This document shows positions 63,191 to 64,000 of a DNA stretch of 64,000 nt, one piece after another; the stretch's first letter is position 1, and each line of letters begins with the position of its first letter. The stretch comes from CBDEGR01 sp965237895 (lineage in GTDB: Bacteria > Acidobacteriota > Terriglobia > UBA7540 > JAPUME01). Both the position numbers and the translations under genes were made by a program. The notes beneath the pieces were generated by a model, which worked only from the letters and a program-made list of their open reading frames with translations, searched no databases and was not told where the DNA came from. Where the stretch lies: assembly GCA_965237895.1 (NCBI GenBank), contig CBDEGR010000002.1:1550001-1614000 (forward strand). The letters are read 5' to 3'.

Positions 63191-63817
63191 CTATTCATTC
63201 GGACCGCGATGCGCGGTGGCGTCCTGGTCGACCCAGTCTTCCTCTTCATAGGTCATGCCGTGGCGACCGGGAACCTTTCGGGTGGGACCGGGCTTGTAGC
63301 TGGAACAGGACAGAGGTCCGTAACAGAAGGTTTCCGTCCTGTAGCGCCGTCGGTCGGGGTTCCATTGGTCGATGATCATTTCCACAGCCATGGCACAGCC
63401 CCAGATACAGCTATTACATTTGGAATCGTAGGTCGTTACCGCCAGGCGCCGATGCCAGCGCTCGCGATAGGCGGGCAACGGGGGAAGCACTCCATGCCAT
63501 GGTGCCGCTAAGGCCTGCTCTTCTCCACGCCGGATCAGTTTCAGTTTGCTGACTCTATAGATGTCGGCGGTTTCGAGTCGCGGACCCGCAACCCGATGCC
63601 CCAGCCCCTCGACGCGGTCACCCATTCGGAATTGGTGTTTGGCGTGGGTTCCGGAGCCAATACCGACTCGAAATTCAGCAGAAACTCCGCCGACTGTTCC
63701 CTCGATCCGCAACAGGTAACCCAGATAAGTGTGGCTCCGTTCATCGAAAGAACGGGTCAGGCGAATTCGAGGTTGGACCGAAGTGACAGCCCCAGACCAG
63801 GCAATCTTTTCGTTCAT
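63191..63817 (-). CDS. Cys-rich conserved hypothetical protein
   Basis: 208 residues from ATG 63817 (the frame opens at 63892 without clear leader homology). The N-terminal part is beta-rich (VQPRIRLTRSFDERSHTYLG, FRVGIGSGTHAKHQF, DRVEGLGHRVA), suggesting an OB-like or barrel domain. The C-terminal part has CNSCIWGCAMAVEMIID and FCYGPLSCSSYKPGPTRKVPG, five to six Cys that could hold a metal or disulfide, and ends YEEEDWVDQDATAHRGPNE. I do not know a function. The hairpin at 63129-63149 is its probable terminator. Confidence 0.6.
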   Translation of the reverse strand: MNEKIAWSGAVTSVQPRIRLTRSFDERSHTYLGYLLRIEGTVGGVSAEFRVGIGSGTHAKHQFRMGDRVEGLGHRVAGPRLETADIYRVSKLKLIRRGEEQALAAPWHGVLPPLPAYRERWHRRLAVTTYDSKCNSCIWGCAMAVEMIIDQWNPDRRRYRTETFCYGPLSCSSYKPGPTRKVPGRHGMTYEEEDWVDQDATAHRGPNE

Positions 63818-64000
63818 CGACAGTTCGTTCGAGTTTTCAAAGTTTGGTGATCCGGAGTCAGGCGGCAATGGGCGTTTGATATAAACCTCCACAATGTCGT
63901 CGCCATCGGTAGAAGCCGAAGCTCAGAGGGACCTTCGGGCCGGACGTCTCCTGCGGCGTACATCCTGCACGTGCTGAATGCGTCCGATGGTGGTTGTAGT

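Overview
The window is a moderately GC-rich bacterial chromosome segment. Three operons pair a DUF1501 protein with a DUF1549/DUF1553 protein (two of the latter carry a planctomycete-type cytochrome c). With DUF1080 proteins, a fused E1 alpha/beta dehydrogenase, PD40-repeat and carboxypeptidase-like remnants and a bacterial type III polyketide synthase, the gene content fits an Acidobacteriota heterotroph best. Planctomycetota or Verrucomicrobiota remain possible because no rRNA or marker set is present. It looks like a degrader of sugars, uronates and other polymer-derived carbon.

Layout: 0-9 kb holds ftsW, a run of small secreted or enzyme genes and several broken genes (HAD dehalogenase, SnoaL-like, carboxymuconolactone decarboxylase, ornithine cyclodeaminase). 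9-16.4 kb holds the fused E1, a GreA-type factor, a type III PKS beside a stand-alone CuA-type cupredoxin, DUF309, a multiply frameshifted UlaG-like lactonase and tag. 16.4-24 kb is a uronate/aldose block: KDPG aldolase, KDG kinase, DUF1080, UxaA-type dehydratase and aldose 1-epimerase, with tRNA-Gly(CCC). 25-43.5 kb holds the three DUF1501 pairs, with an integrase remnant at tRNA-Val(GAC), tRNA-His, a ferredoxin-NADP reductase and a SIS-domain protein between them. 43.9-47 kb holds a PQQ dehydrogenase bracketed by two near-identical 43-bp direct repeats and by gene fragments.

The most coherent candidate for an undescribed system is the eight-gene minus-strand cluster at 47.2-55.0 kb. In transcription order it encodes a class II aldolase-like protein whose usual Asp-His active-site pair is replaced, a D-lyxose-isomerase-like cupin, a zinc alcohol dehydrogenase, an RraA-family protein, lipoyl E2, E1 alpha, E1 beta and a PfkB sugar kinase. 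Overlapping genes suggest coupled translation of most of it. A divergent mutarotase-like gene sits at its head. I infer a sugar or polyol pathway ending in oxidative cleavage to an acyl-CoA; the substrate is unknown.

56.9-60.8 kb is a graveyard of mobile elements: DDE transposase, Tn3-type transposase, an IS3-family element with 20-bp inverted repeats, and two ends of a second IS3 element. They have broken at least three cargo genes, including a DUF262 (GmrSD-type) gene, and surround an intact nucleoside 2-deoxyribosyltransferase. The end of the window holds a secreted amidohydrolase, an ECF-sigma/Sel1 chimera and a Cys-rich hypothetical gene. About twenty loci are broken, so either the genome is eroding or the assembly carries indel errors; read mapping would decide.
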